The notes: generated by a model from the sequence alone, not told the origin. A stretch of DNA of 8,385 nucleotides from SMTZ1-83 sp048883405 (GCA_048883405.1 JBHLQS010000124.1:1-8385); one strand, 5' to 3'. Shown: positions 1-5,617, numbered from the stretch's first letter. Made by a program: numbers and translations.

Positions 1-20
1 ACATTCAAGTCAATTGGCAT
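1..20 (-). CDS. Start of a further minus-strand gene, possibly RNase P subunit Rpp30 (partial)
   Basis: Only seven codons are in the window (MPIDLNV, the last incomplete). The ATG is preceded, 4 bases upstream, by GAGGTGA (31 to 25), one of the best SD matches in the window, so a gene start here is well supported. The stop codon of the preceding gene lies 15 bases upstream of the ATG, so the two form one transcription unit. The identity is inferred from order: in many archaea the COG1325 gene is followed by the gene for the Rpp30 protein of RNase P, and a hydrophobic-Asp-Leu start of this type suits that TIM-barrel protein. The residues alone do not prove it. Confidence 0.5.
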
Positions 21-24
21 CAGT

Positions 25-31
25 TCACCTC
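25..31 (-). promoter_or_regulatory. Strong Shine-Dalgarno site for the partial gene at the left edge
   Basis: GAGGTGA on the minus strand, 4 bases before the ATG at 20. It matches the archaeal 16S anti-SD over seven bases and is the main evidence that the left edge holds a translated gene. Confidence 0.7.
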
Positions 32-35
32 GACG

Positions 36-482
36 CTATTGCAGACAGTCAGTCAGGAATACCTCCGCATCTGAGCGAAGACATCTCGGATACTCTCTCA
101 GATGAACTCTAACACTAATCACGCCAGAGTTACTTGCCAGCCTTATTTCACCAAGATACGATGCCTGCTTATCAATCCTGAGAAAGAGAACGCATTGGTC
201 GTCTAGTCTTTGAGAGAGTGTACTCCTAAGGTTCTTTCTCTCCCTCTCTGAAAGACTCTCAATGACTCTGGCGAATGTCTGTTCACAATAAGGCCTTTTC
301 TCAAGGGAGGCAAGAATGACGATTATCTCCGTATTCTTGTGACTCTCTGTTGATTCAGCCTCAATCTCAACTGAATCTCGCAGTTCTTCAGGATAGAGAT
401 TCAGGACTGCCTCGGTCACTCTCTCGACTACTTCAGTGCCCCTTGAGTATGCACGCGCCTCAATCTTGCTGATGAATGGCAT
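36..482 (-). CDS. COG1325-type RNA-binding protein (exosome-associated family)
   Basis: A 148-residue mixed alpha/beta protein with no catalytic motif, recognised by general resemblance to archaeal COG1325 proteins (predicted RNA-binding, exosome-linked) and by position directly after rpl15e. The start reads PFISKIEARAYSRGTE, an opening strand and helix typical of that family. An in-frame TTG at 488 would add two residues, but the ATG at 482 has GGGG about 8 bases upstream and is preferred. Only 29 bases separate this ATG from the rpl15e stop, so it is co-transcribed with rpl15e and with the gene at the left edge. Known context: archaeal L15e, COG1325, RNase P proteins and exosome subunits often share a super-operon. 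A role in RNA processing or ribosome biogenesis is inferred from that. Confidence 0.7.
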   Translation of the reverse strand: MPFISKIEARAYSRGTEVVERVTEAVLNLYPEELRDSVEIEAESTESHKNTEIIVILASLEKRPYCEQTFARVIESLSERERKNLRSTLSQRLDDQCVLFLRIDKQASYLGEIRLASNSGVISVRVHLREYPRCLRSDAEVFLTDCLQ

Positions 483-511
483 CCACAAGTCCCCAGTGGG
501 AGTCTAATGCA

Positions 512-1096
512 TTATTTGCCAACGTTGCCCTTTGCACCAAGGGACGGCCTGATTTTCTCAGCGCCTCTTCCCTTCCTTCTTAGTCCTCTACTACGCTTTC
601 CAGCTGATGTAAGTCCGCGGCTCTCCCTGCCCTTCTGAACAGGGTCGCAGATCCAATTGATTTCTGGATCGTTGTAGATGACAGGATGGTCTGGATCGAC
701 CATAATGACCTCGTGCCACACCCACTTGTGGTCGGAGCCTACCCAGTAGGAGTTTAGAACGCGAAGGTTTGGATACTTACGAGCTGCTCTCTCTTCAGCA
801 ATCCACCGACGGGATTTCTGAGGAGTATATTTTGCGACACCCATACTTCTTGGCTTTCTTCCCATTCGTGGCCTTGGCTTCTCCCTCGGTCCTCTTCCAG
901 TCTTGACTCTCGCGACTACATAGCCCTGCTTTGCTTTGTAGCCAAGTGATCGTGCACGGCCTAGCCTTGTTGGCCTATCTAACCTTACAATTGTTCCCTG
1001 CTTTCTCCAGACAATCAGTCTGCTCTTCACTGTCTCGGAACGTTCATGCTGTTCCTTAATCCAACTCTCATTCATGTGCCTGTATGCTGTTGGCAT
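512..1096 (-). CDS. rpl15e: Large-subunit ribosomal protein L15e
   Basis: A complete 194-residue, strongly basic protein, the usual length for archaeal L15e (eL15), which binds 23S rRNA in the 50S subunit. Diagnostic stretches are visible in order: an aromatic/basic N-terminus ending in ESW, IVWRKQGTIVRLDRPTRLGRARSLGYKAKQG read across several short conserved blocks, the Arg/Lys/Gly-rich segment RKPRSMGVAKYTPQKS, then ARKYPNLRVLNSYWVG, the VDPDHPVIYNDP block and a basic C-terminal tail (KRSRGLRRKGRG). The ATG at 1096 gives the family N-terminus; a second in-frame Met at 1075 would shorten it. The SD is weak (AGGATGGT, 1110 to 1103) and lies in a structured leader described separately, so translation may be controlled there. 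It leads the block with the COG1325 gene. Confidence 0.95.
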   Translation of the reverse strand: MPTAYRHMNESWIKEQHERSETVKSRLIVWRKQGTIVRLDRPTRLGRARSLGYKAKQGYVVARVKTGRGPREKPRPRMGRKPRSMGVAKYTPQKSRRWIAEERAARKYPNLRVLNSYWVGSDHKWVWHEVIMVDPDHPVIYNDPEINWICDPVQKGRESRGLTSAGKRSRGLRRKGRGAEKIRPSLGAKGNVGK

Positions 1097-1213
1097 GAAA
1101 CTACCATCCTTTGTTGTAATTCATTCGCTTTGTTTGTGGTTCAGCCTCTATAGGCCACATCCCTTGCGGACGTATCCGCCTAAACAAAGGAAATGGTTTG
1201 GCTTTTCAGCCAC
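1097..1213 (-). promoter_or_regulatory. Candidate structured 5' leader of rpl15e, with two mutually exclusive pairings
   Basis: The minus-strand RNA upstream of rpl15e shows nested complementarity. Hairpin P0 (1212 to 1199) is UGGCU-GAAA-AGCCA, a five-pair stem capped by a GNRA tetraloop. P1 pairs CUUUGUUU (1189-1182) with AAACAAAG (1135-1128). Inside it lie P2, GCGGA-UACG-UCCGC (1179-1166), and P3, GUGG/CCAC (1158-1155 with 1139-1136) plus CCU/AGG with an AUAG loop and a five-base bulge; together they form a three-way junction. The 5' strand of P1, shifted by one base (CCUUUGUU, 1190-1183), pairs equally well with AACAAAGG (1115-1108), which overlaps the weak SD of rpl15e. The two pairings exclude each other, as in a translational switch. 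The complementarity is seen; the regulatory function is inference. Confidence 0.42.
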
Positions 1214-1233
1214 TGTTTTTCCCCTGTAATTCG

Positions 1234-1242
1234 CTTTTAGGT
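1234..1242 (-). promoter_or_regulatory. Possible TATA box for rpl15e
   Basis: ACCTAAAAG on the minus strand. A start about 25 bases downstream would fall near 1213, exactly at the first base of the GAAA-tetraloop hairpin. A small inverted repeat (TCGCT at 1249-1245 with AGCGA at 1235-1231) surrounds the box; it could equally be a serA 3' end hairpin. The match to a TATA consensus is only fair. Confidence 0.3.
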
Positions 1243-1265
1243 GTAGCGATTTGTCTCTGAGTACA

Positions 1266-2177
1266 TCATTTGAACTCTGCAATCACTTTCTCCGCTGTAA
1301 AATCTCCAACTCTGACCTGGGCCTCTGAGGTAGATGATGATACATGCGGAGTGGCAATCACCTTTGGATGCTTGACTAATCTCCAATCGACAGGTGGCTC
1401 TTTCTCAAAGACATCAAGCCCGGCACCAGCGATCTTATTATCGTCCAAGGCCTTGAGAAGGGCTTGCTCATCAATGACCCCGCCTCGGGCTGTGTTTATG
1501 ATGAAAGCAGACTCCTTCATCATATCCAGTTCTTTTTCGCCAATCAAGCCCCTTGTTTCAGGAAGGAGAGGGACATGCAATGTGATATAGTCTGCTCGTT
1601 TGAGTAGGTCTTCTCTCTCTGTTCTCTCAGCACCATATTCTACACATGCGGCGTCAATATCCACAACGTCGTAAGCTAAGACCTCCATCTCGAGTGCCCT
1701 TGCTCTTCTTGCTACCTCACATCCTATCCTACCAAACCCTATGATTCCCAATGTCTTTTGCCAGAGTTCGGTACCTTTTAGCTTCTTCTTTTCCCACCGT
1801 TCATCTTTCATGGAGCTATCAGCCGAAGGTACCTTTCTCGATAGGGCGAACATGAGTGCAATGACCATCTCCGCTACAGAAACGGTCGGTGCTTCAGGCG
1901 TATTTAGTACTTTAACGCCCTTCTCCCTTGCGGCCTCAAGGTCGACATTGTCTAGTCCCACACCTGCCCTGACTACAAGCTTCAATGTGTCTGCCCCATC
2001 GATGACGTCCTTAGTCACCTTTGTAGCACTTCGAACGACAATGCACTCGAACCCCCTTATCTGGTCTTCAATCGGGCCATCCGTTTCACTATTTCTAATC
2101 ACCACATCATGCCCTGCGTCCTTCATCTTGGCAACAGCGGAATCTGCAACTGGGTCAGCAACGAGTATTCGCACCAT
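1266..2177 (-). CDS. serA: D-2-hydroxyacid dehydrogenase, phosphoglycerate dehydrogenase type without a regulatory domain
   Basis: A 303-residue NAD-dependent D-isomer-specific 2-hydroxyacid dehydrogenase, most like 3-phosphoglycerate dehydrogenase, which makes 3-phosphohydroxypyruvate in serine synthesis. It shows the substrate loop RAGVGLDNVD (70-79), Rossmann motif GFGRIG (147-152) followed by Asp170, which favours NAD over NADP, and the catalytic triad Arg231 (TARGG), Glu260 (FEKEPP) and His278 (TPHVSSST). The protein ends just after the returning substrate-domain helix, so the ASB and ACT domains of the long SerA form (about 525 residues) are absent; serine feedback through ACT is not expected. 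The ATG at 2177 is chosen because GGAGGG lies 10 bases upstream and the protein then begins MVRILVADP; a longer in-frame start at 2246 would add 23 non-conserved residues. Glyoxylate/hydroxypyruvate reductase is an alternative. Confidence 0.85.
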   Translation of the reverse strand: MVRILVADPVADSAVAKMKDAGHDVVIRNSETDGPIEDQIRGFECIVVRSATKVTKDVIDGADTLKLVVRAGVGLDNVDLEAAREKGVKVLNTPEAPTVSVAEMVIALMFALSRKVPSADSSMKDERWEKKKLKGTELWQKTLGIIGFGRIGCEVARRARALEMEVLAYDVVDIDAACVEYGAERTEREDLLKRADYITLHVPLLPETRGLIGEKELDMMKESAFIINTARGGVIDEQALLKALDDNKIAGAGLDVFEKEPPVDWRLVKHPKVIATPHVSSSTSEAQVRVGDFTAEKVIAEFK

Positions 2178-2217
2178 TATCTGATACCCTCCGATTATAG
2201 AGTGAGCTTGGGCCGGT

Positions 2218-2275
2218 AGGAGGTTCATCTTAAGTTTGGTGGCCACGACATTTACTTAAGCACCAATCACCTCCT
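2218..2275. repeat. Extended inverted repeat in the serA / flavin reductase divergent promoter
   Basis: AGGAGGT (2218-2224) is complementary to ACCTCCT (2269-2275), and inside them CTTAAG occurs twice (2229-2234 and 2255-2260) and TTGGTG (2236-2241) faces CACCAA (2261-2266). The two CTTAAG copies double as TATA-like cores: TTTACTTAAG (2251-2260) lies about 28 bases before the flavin reductase ATG and would give a leaderless mRNA, while AAACTTAAG read on minus (2236-2228) would start serA mRNA near 2206 with its GGAGGG SD. The whole 106-bp divergent gap is thus a shared control region. A binding protein is not identified. Confidence 0.4.
2251..2260 (+). promoter_or_regulatory. TATA-like box for the flavin reductase gene, leaderless start likely
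   Basis: TTTACTTAAG is centred about 28 bases before the ATG at 2284. No SD precedes that ATG; the plus-strand sequence there is instead ATCACCTCCT, the anti-SD itself. A transcript starting at or near the ATG is therefore the simplest reading. Confidence 0.4.
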
Positions 2276-2283
2276 CCAATCTC

Positions 2284-2823
2284 ATGAAGAAAGAATGGAG
2301 GCCAACCACTGCAGTAGTACCTTGTCCGGTAGTTCTTCTGAGTGTTGCAGGTGAAGACAGACCGAATATCATCACCTTGTCTTGGGTTGCGAATGTATGC
2401 AGCAATCCGCCCACAATTGTTGCTGGGATCAGGACTCAGCGACATAGCTATGGGATGGTGAAGAGCGCTGGTGAATTTGTACTAAACATTCCCTCAATCA
2501 ATCAAATTGATGCCGCGGAGTTTGCTGGGACCAAGTCAGGACGTGATTTTGACAAATTCAAGGAGTGTAATCTCACAGCTGTTCCTGCATCGAAGGTCAA
2601 TTCGCCGATGATTGAGGAATGTCCCATCAATATCGAATGCAAAGTCATCAAGGTTGATAGCGCTGGTGTCCACGACGTTTTTACGGCTGAGGTTGTAGCA
2701 GTCCACATAGATGAGTCTGTTCTAGATGAGAAGGGACGATTCGTCGCATCTGAAGCGCAGCTTTTTACATATCTGCCATTGAATGGAGAGTATTGGTCGT
2801 TAGGCAAACGTTTGCAGGCATGA
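2284..2823 (+). CDS. Flavin reductase-like domain protein (FMN-binding split barrel)
   Basis: A 179-residue protein of the flavin_Reduct family (PF01613 type), full length for the single-domain form. Visible motifs: PCPVVLLSVAG at 13-23, NIITLSW at 28-34, CSNPP at 39-43 and the GIRTQRHSY segment at 48-56, which in this family line the FMN phosphate and isoalloxazine pocket, then EFVLNIP and a C-terminal YLPLNGEYWSLGKRL. Family members reduce FMN with NAD(P)H, or act as ferric-chelate reductases or flavoredoxins; the substrate cannot be read from the sequence. No signal peptide or membrane segment is seen, so it is cytoplasmic. It is divergent from serA across a shared promoter and its stop is 5 bp from the stop of the convergent minus-strand gene. 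Confidence 0.85.
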   Translation: MKKEWRPTTAVVPCPVVLLSVAGEDRPNIITLSWVANVCSNPPTIVAGIRTQRHSYGMVKSAGEFVLNIPSINQIDAAEFAGTKSGRDFDKFKECNLTAVPASKVNSPMIEECPINIECKVIKVDSAGVHDVFTAEVVAVHIDESVLDEKGRFVASEAQLFTYLPLNGEYWSLGKRLQA

Positions 2824-2828
2824 GGGCT

Positions 2829-3269
2829 TCATGGTGTATTGATCTGGATGTTAATACTCTCAGACTCCTCTTCATCATAGAATCTAGGAGACTGAAGCTG
2901 GCGTACCGATGTCACCCCGTCCGACTCGAGGATAATCCAAGCCCCTCTAGGGACATGATCCTCCTTCAAAAAGACATCAAAGGTGATCCCGGGAAATTCT
3001 ACAATGATTGGTTCATGTCCCAGCAGATTAAACAACCCGCAAGCTTCTTGCGCTCGACTGACACTGTTCAACCGTGTAAGGATTGGTATCCATTCATCAG
3101 AGGCTCCTGACCACTTCAGAACAGGATGTGAATTTGGCGGCGGCCACATGCCTTTCCGTACAACAGCATACTCTCCAGTGCCGAGCTCATAGATTGAAGG
3201 CGCTCTTCCTGCTCTTGCGAGAAAAGTGCCATGTGCCTTAGCATCTTCAAGTGTAAGAAAGATATCCAT
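2829..3269 (-). CDS. Unrecognised ~146-residue protein
   Basis: I do not recognise the family. The start is uncertain: ATG 3269 gives MDIFLTLEDAKAHG and has GGTGA 5 bases upstream, as at other starts in this window; ATG 3281 adds four residues; ATG 3335 (168 residues) lies about 25 bases after a TATA-like ATTTAAT and could be a leaderless start, but its extra N-terminus (Cys- and Val-rich) looks unconserved. The protein has an N-terminal helix, a strand-rich middle (YELGTGEYAVVRKGMW, then a Pro/Asn turn), a second helix, a strand IIVEFPGITFDVFLKED and an acidic tail. No membrane segment, Cys pairs or catalytic motif. The composition looks like its neighbours. It is convergent with the flavin reductase gene and could share a terminator region. 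Confidence 0.65.
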   Translation of the reverse strand: MDIFLTLEDAKAHGTFLARAGRAPSIYELGTGEYAVVRKGMWPPPNSHPVLKWSGASDEWIPILTRLNSVSRAQEACGLFNLLGHEPIIVEFPGITFDVFLKEDHVPRGAWIILESDGVTSVRQLQSPRFYDEEESESINIQINTP

Positions 3270-3475
3270 TTGCTTCACCATTGTGTGTACTCGACAGCAC
3301 TTTGTGATTGCAGAAACTGAGAAATCGCACAGCATCTATGACGCTCAAAATTGTCATTAAATTGCAAAAGGAAAGCCAGAGAGAGTGTTTTCTCTGTATT
3401 TTCTCATAGGAGATTAAATTGGACTGTGCGTACAGTCGTGTTCTGCCTGATGGGTTCTAGGATATCATCACTGTT
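3270..3475. other. Intergenic stretch between the unrecognised gene and ychF
   Basis: About 206 bp without a supported gene. It holds two copies of CAATTTAAT read on minus (3421-3413 and 3364-3356), either of which could be the TATA box for the unrecognised gene, and two hairpins: GACTGT-GCGT-ACAGTC (3422-3437), lying 39 bases past the ychF stop and possibly marking its 3' end, and CAGAGA/TCTCTG (3377-3396). No tRNA or other known RNA is seen. Confidence 0.4.
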
Positions 3476-4684
3476 TCACTTTGCTGATACCACACAGATG
3501 ACATCGCGGTCCTTGAGCACATGTTTCTCTGAGATTCTCATCTTTGTACGGGCATCTATTGCATGAATGAATGATTCCATTAGATCCGTATGAATGTGTC
3601 CAGCGAATTCCCTAGCCGTTGTTCCTTGGGGGACGAGATACACATCGGGTAGAACGTTCCCATCACCATCCGTCAAGGAATTAGCATCTTGAACTGGATA
3701 GACAGTAATCATATTGAGACATTCGAACACAGCCTTGTTCAGAATGTTTTGGACCCCTGTGCCTCCGTATTTCTTGAGTATATGTTCTCTGAGTTTCTCA
3801 AGCTGGTCAATTTCTGCATCCTTCAAGTCCTCTCTCTTAAGAATCTCGAAGTCATCATCACCAGGAATGTATTTGATTACAGACTTCTTCTCCAGGTCCT
3901 TGAGCACCTTCTCAGCTAGGGCACTGACCGGCACTATGAGAAGGTCTGGGAATGTTTCTTTCAACCTCTCATAGTTCTCTTCTGCCTTTGGTCTGTCGAT
4001 TTTGTTTGCTGCAATTATCAAGGGCTTAGCTACATGCCAGAGAGTCGATGCAAAACCCCTCAGCTCCTCCTCTGTCCAATGGTCGGCTGCCTCGGCCTTT
4101 AGTTCCGAGTCACGAATGGCCTTCAATAAATGCTTACGCGCGACCTTTAATCCAGATAGCTTCTCCAGCAGGATCTCATCCAGTTTTGCCCCCTCCGCCC
4201 TCACACGACCAGTTAATCTTCTCCAGTCTTTCTGAATGATTGCAAGCACCCACTCGGTGATCTCCTCCTCCAGGAATTTCACATCATCGATTGGGTCATG
4301 GCTTCCAGCAGCAACCTCTTGTCCCTCTGCATCCAAGGCCCCGCTAGCGTCCACAATATGTATCAAGACATCGGCCTGCCTCAAGTCATCTAGGAACTGG
4401 TTGCCCATCCCGCGCCCCTTATGGGCTCCAGGTACCAGACCTGCAACGTCAATCAGTTTGATTGGAACTAGACGGATTCGTTCAATACAGATCGAGTTCT
4501 GCGGATTGTCATCCACATCGAAATCGCCACAGGCGCATGGAGTCCTAACATGGGTCACACCCACATTTGCCTCGATAGTTGTGAAGGGATAGCTCCCTTC
4601 CTTGAAACTCGTCATACAGGCGGCATTAGTGAATGAGGTCTTTCCGCATGACGGTTTTCCTACTATCCCTACACTGAATCCCAT
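3476..4684 (-). CDS. ychF: Archaeal YchF/OBG-family GTP-binding protein with TGS domain
   Basis: A 402-residue translation-factor-class GTPase of the OBG/YchF family, normal length for archaea. In order: P-loop GKPSCGKT (9-16), switch I region YPFTTIEAN (32-40), a small Cys-containing loop (Cys50, Cys52, Cys66), G3 DVAGLVPGAHKGRG (79-92), a helical insertion (about 139-215), G4 NKID (227-230), G5 SAL (254-256) and a C-terminal TGS domain (about 320-402) with DVYLVPQGTTAREFAGHIH. Bacterial and human YchF/OLA1 have a changed G4 and prefer ATP; the intact NKID here argues for GTP. The protein likely associates with ribosomes. The ATG at 4684 has GGAGAG 7 bases upstream and a TATA-like AGTTTAAT at 4728-4721. 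Cys13 inside the P-loop is unusual and could be redox-sensitive (inference). Confidence 0.92.
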   Translation of the reverse strand: MGFSVGIVGKPSCGKTSFTNAACMTSFKEGSYPFTTIEANVGVTHVRTPCACGDFDVDDNPQNSICIERIRLVPIKLIDVAGLVPGAHKGRGMGNQFLDDLRQADVLIHIVDASGALDAEGQEVAAGSHDPIDDVKFLEEEITEWVLAIIQKDWRRLTGRVRAEGAKLDEILLEKLSGLKVARKHLLKAIRDSELKAEAADHWTEEELRGFASTLWHVAKPLIIAANKIDRPKAEENYERLKETFPDLLIVPVSALAEKVLKDLEKKSVIKYIPGDDDFEILKREDLKDAEIDQLEKLREHILKKYGGTGVQNILNKAVFECLNMITVYPVQDANSLTDGDGNVLPDVYLVPQGTTAREFAGHIHTDLMESFIHAIDARTKMRISEKHVLKDRDVICVVSAK

Positions 4685-4720
4685 TCATCATCTCTCCGCA
4701 CATACACAGCTCATAAGCCG

Positions 4721-4728
4721 GATTAAAC
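4721..4728 (-). promoter_or_regulatory. Possible TATA box for ychF
   Basis: AGTTTAAT on minus, centred about 40 bases before the ychF ATG. It would give a leader of about 15 bases that just includes the GGAGAG SD at 4697-4692. The ychF promoter and the NifX operon promoter are back to back in the 148-bp gap between the two starts. Confidence 0.35.
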
Positions 4729-4761
4729 TGTTCAGGTTCAGTGTCTACCGAATGATTTTTA

Positions 4762-4799
4762 TGAATTAAGATTCATAATTTATATTGAATCAGGATTCA
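4762..4799 (+). promoter_or_regulatory. Twin palindromic operators flanking the TATA box of the NifX-ATPase operon
   Basis: Two 14-bp near-identical palindromes, TGAATTAAGATTCA (4762-4775) and TGAATCAGGATTCA (4786-4799), share 12 of 14 bases with centres 24 bp apart. The 10 bp between them hold a good TATA box, TTTATAT (4779-4785), which predicts transcription starting near 4807, just before the first gene. Proteins bound at both sites would cover the box and block TBP, so repression is the simplest reading. The dimeric winged-helix regulators common in archaea bind sites of this size; the actual regulator is not known. No second copy of the motif was noticed elsewhere in the window. Confidence 0.65.
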
Positions 4800-4832
4800 T
4801 TATTCTGATGGATGAACTATGAATGTGAGAAT

Positions 4833-5246
4833 ATGTCTAAAATCTGTGTGACCTCCCAAGGGGCTGACATGGACGCGCTCATGGATCCCCGATTTGGTAG
4901 ATGTCGGTACTTCGTCATTGTAAATCTAGAGTCGGGAGACTTCAATGCAATTGATAATGACGCTATTTCACATGCGCATGGGGCGGGAATAAGAGCCGCT
5001 CAGATGGTCGCCTCGGCCGGAGTTGATGCTGTAATAACAGGAAGTGTGGGTCCAAATGCTTACCCAGCTCTACAGAACGCTGGAATCCGAATAGTGACAG
5101 CAACATCAGGCAGCGTCAGAGATGTGGTAGAGTCATATAAGAGGGGTTCACTTTTTGATGTGACGTCTCCTGGCCCTGCACATGTGGGGATGGGCAGAGG
5201 TATGGGTCGCGGAAGAGGCCGGGGTGGTCGTAGAGGAGGATATTAA
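4833..5246 (+). CDS. NifX/NifB-like iron-molybdenum cofactor-type protein with Arg-Gly-rich tail
   Basis: A 137-residue small protein of the dinitrogenase iron-molybdenum cofactor (NifX/NafY/NifB C-terminal, RNase H-like fold) superfamily. The marker segment DPRFGRCRYFVIV is at 18-30, followed by the usual AIRAAQ-type helix, VDAVITGSVGPNAYPAL and GIRIVTA. The last 20 or so residues are Gly, Arg and Met repeats (GRGMGRGRGRGG), an extension frequent in stand-alone NifX-like proteins of anaerobes. Members bind or carry metal-sulfur clusters; in the Desulfovibrio orange protein a Mo-Cu-S cluster is held by this fold. ATG 4833 is chosen because GTGA sits 4 bases before it; an upstream in-frame ATG at 4812 adds seven residues. 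First gene of a four-gene operon behind the twin operators. No nitrogenase genes are present, so a nitrogenase role is not supported. Confidence 0.85.
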   Translation: MSKICVTSQGADMDALMDPRFGRCRYFVIVNLESGDFNAIDNDAISHAHGAGIRAAQMVASAGVDAVITGSVGPNAYPALQNAGIRIVTATSGSVRDVVESYKRGSLFDVTSPGPAHVGMGRGMGRGRGRGGRRGGY

Positions 5247-5248
5247 GA

Positions 5249-5617
5249 GTGAAACGCAGACTACTGATTCCGTGCCAGGACCCAAGTGGTCAATACATCG
5301 CAGCTCACTTTGGCCGTGCACCCTATTTTGCCGCTGTCGATCTTGATGAGAGCGGCACGGTCATAGACAAGTCAGTCCATCCCAATACTGGAGAGCATTC
5401 TGGCGGTAGGGGTCATGCCCATAGTAATGTGATGAGTCTAGACCCAAATGTAGTGATTGTGCAAGGCATGGGTCCTCGAGGTCTGACAAGCTTCCAGAGC
5501 AATGATGTCGCAGTCTTGCAGGCAAATAGTGATCTCATCGATAGTCTGGTGGAAGCATACAAACGAAATGAGCTTCGAGAGCTCACAGAGGGCTGTTCAC
5601 AGGCGCATCATAAATGA
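5249..5617 (+). CDS. NifX-like / orange-protein-like metal-cluster protein
   Basis: A second, 122-residue member of the same superfamily. It starts with GTG two bases after the previous stop; its SD GAGGAGGA lies inside the end of the upstream gene. Marker HFGRAPYFAAVDLDE is at 20-34. Unlike the first copy it has a metal-ligand-rich loop, HSGGRGHAH (50-58), and a C-terminal Cys116 with His120 and His121, plausible ligands for a metal cluster or a transferable metal. The GMGPRG turn is near residue 74. The layout (NifX-like protein directly before two ferredoxin-containing ATPases) is that of the ORP operon of sulfate reducers. Its stop TGA abuts the ATG of the next gene. The cluster chemistry cannot be read from the sequence. 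Confidence 0.85.
   Translation: MKRRLLIPCQDPSGQYIAAHFGRAPYFAAVDLDESGTVIDKSVHPNTGEHSGGRGHAHSNVMSLDPNVVIVQGMGPRGLTSFQSNDVAVLQANSDLIDSLVEAYKRNELRELTEGCSQAHHK

Noticed and set aside
1128..1189. tRNA or C/D-box RNA in the serA-rpl15e gap.
   Set aside because: The fold lacks a T-arm, anticodon arm and CCA-compatible acceptor, and no proper C and D box pair could be placed.
1270..2184. Plus-strand open frames across the serA region (and similar frames across ychF at 3689-4592).
   Set aside because: They lie opposite genes with clear motifs; Ser/Thr/Pro-rich translations are typical of antisense shadows.
2178..2246. Longer N-terminus for the serA-like protein from ATG 2246.
   Set aside because: The extra 23 residues are not dehydrogenase-like, and ATG 2177 has a GGAGGG site and gives the normal family start.
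2230..2445. 71-codon minus-strand frame opposite the start of the flavin reductase gene.
   Set aside because: It overlaps a well-supported coding region, has no recognisable protein features and would run through the divergent promoter.
4833..5617. Reading the two NifX-like genes as part of a nitrogenase system.
   Set aside because: No nifH, D, K, E, N or B radical-SAM gene is present, and the neighbours match an ORP-like locus instead.
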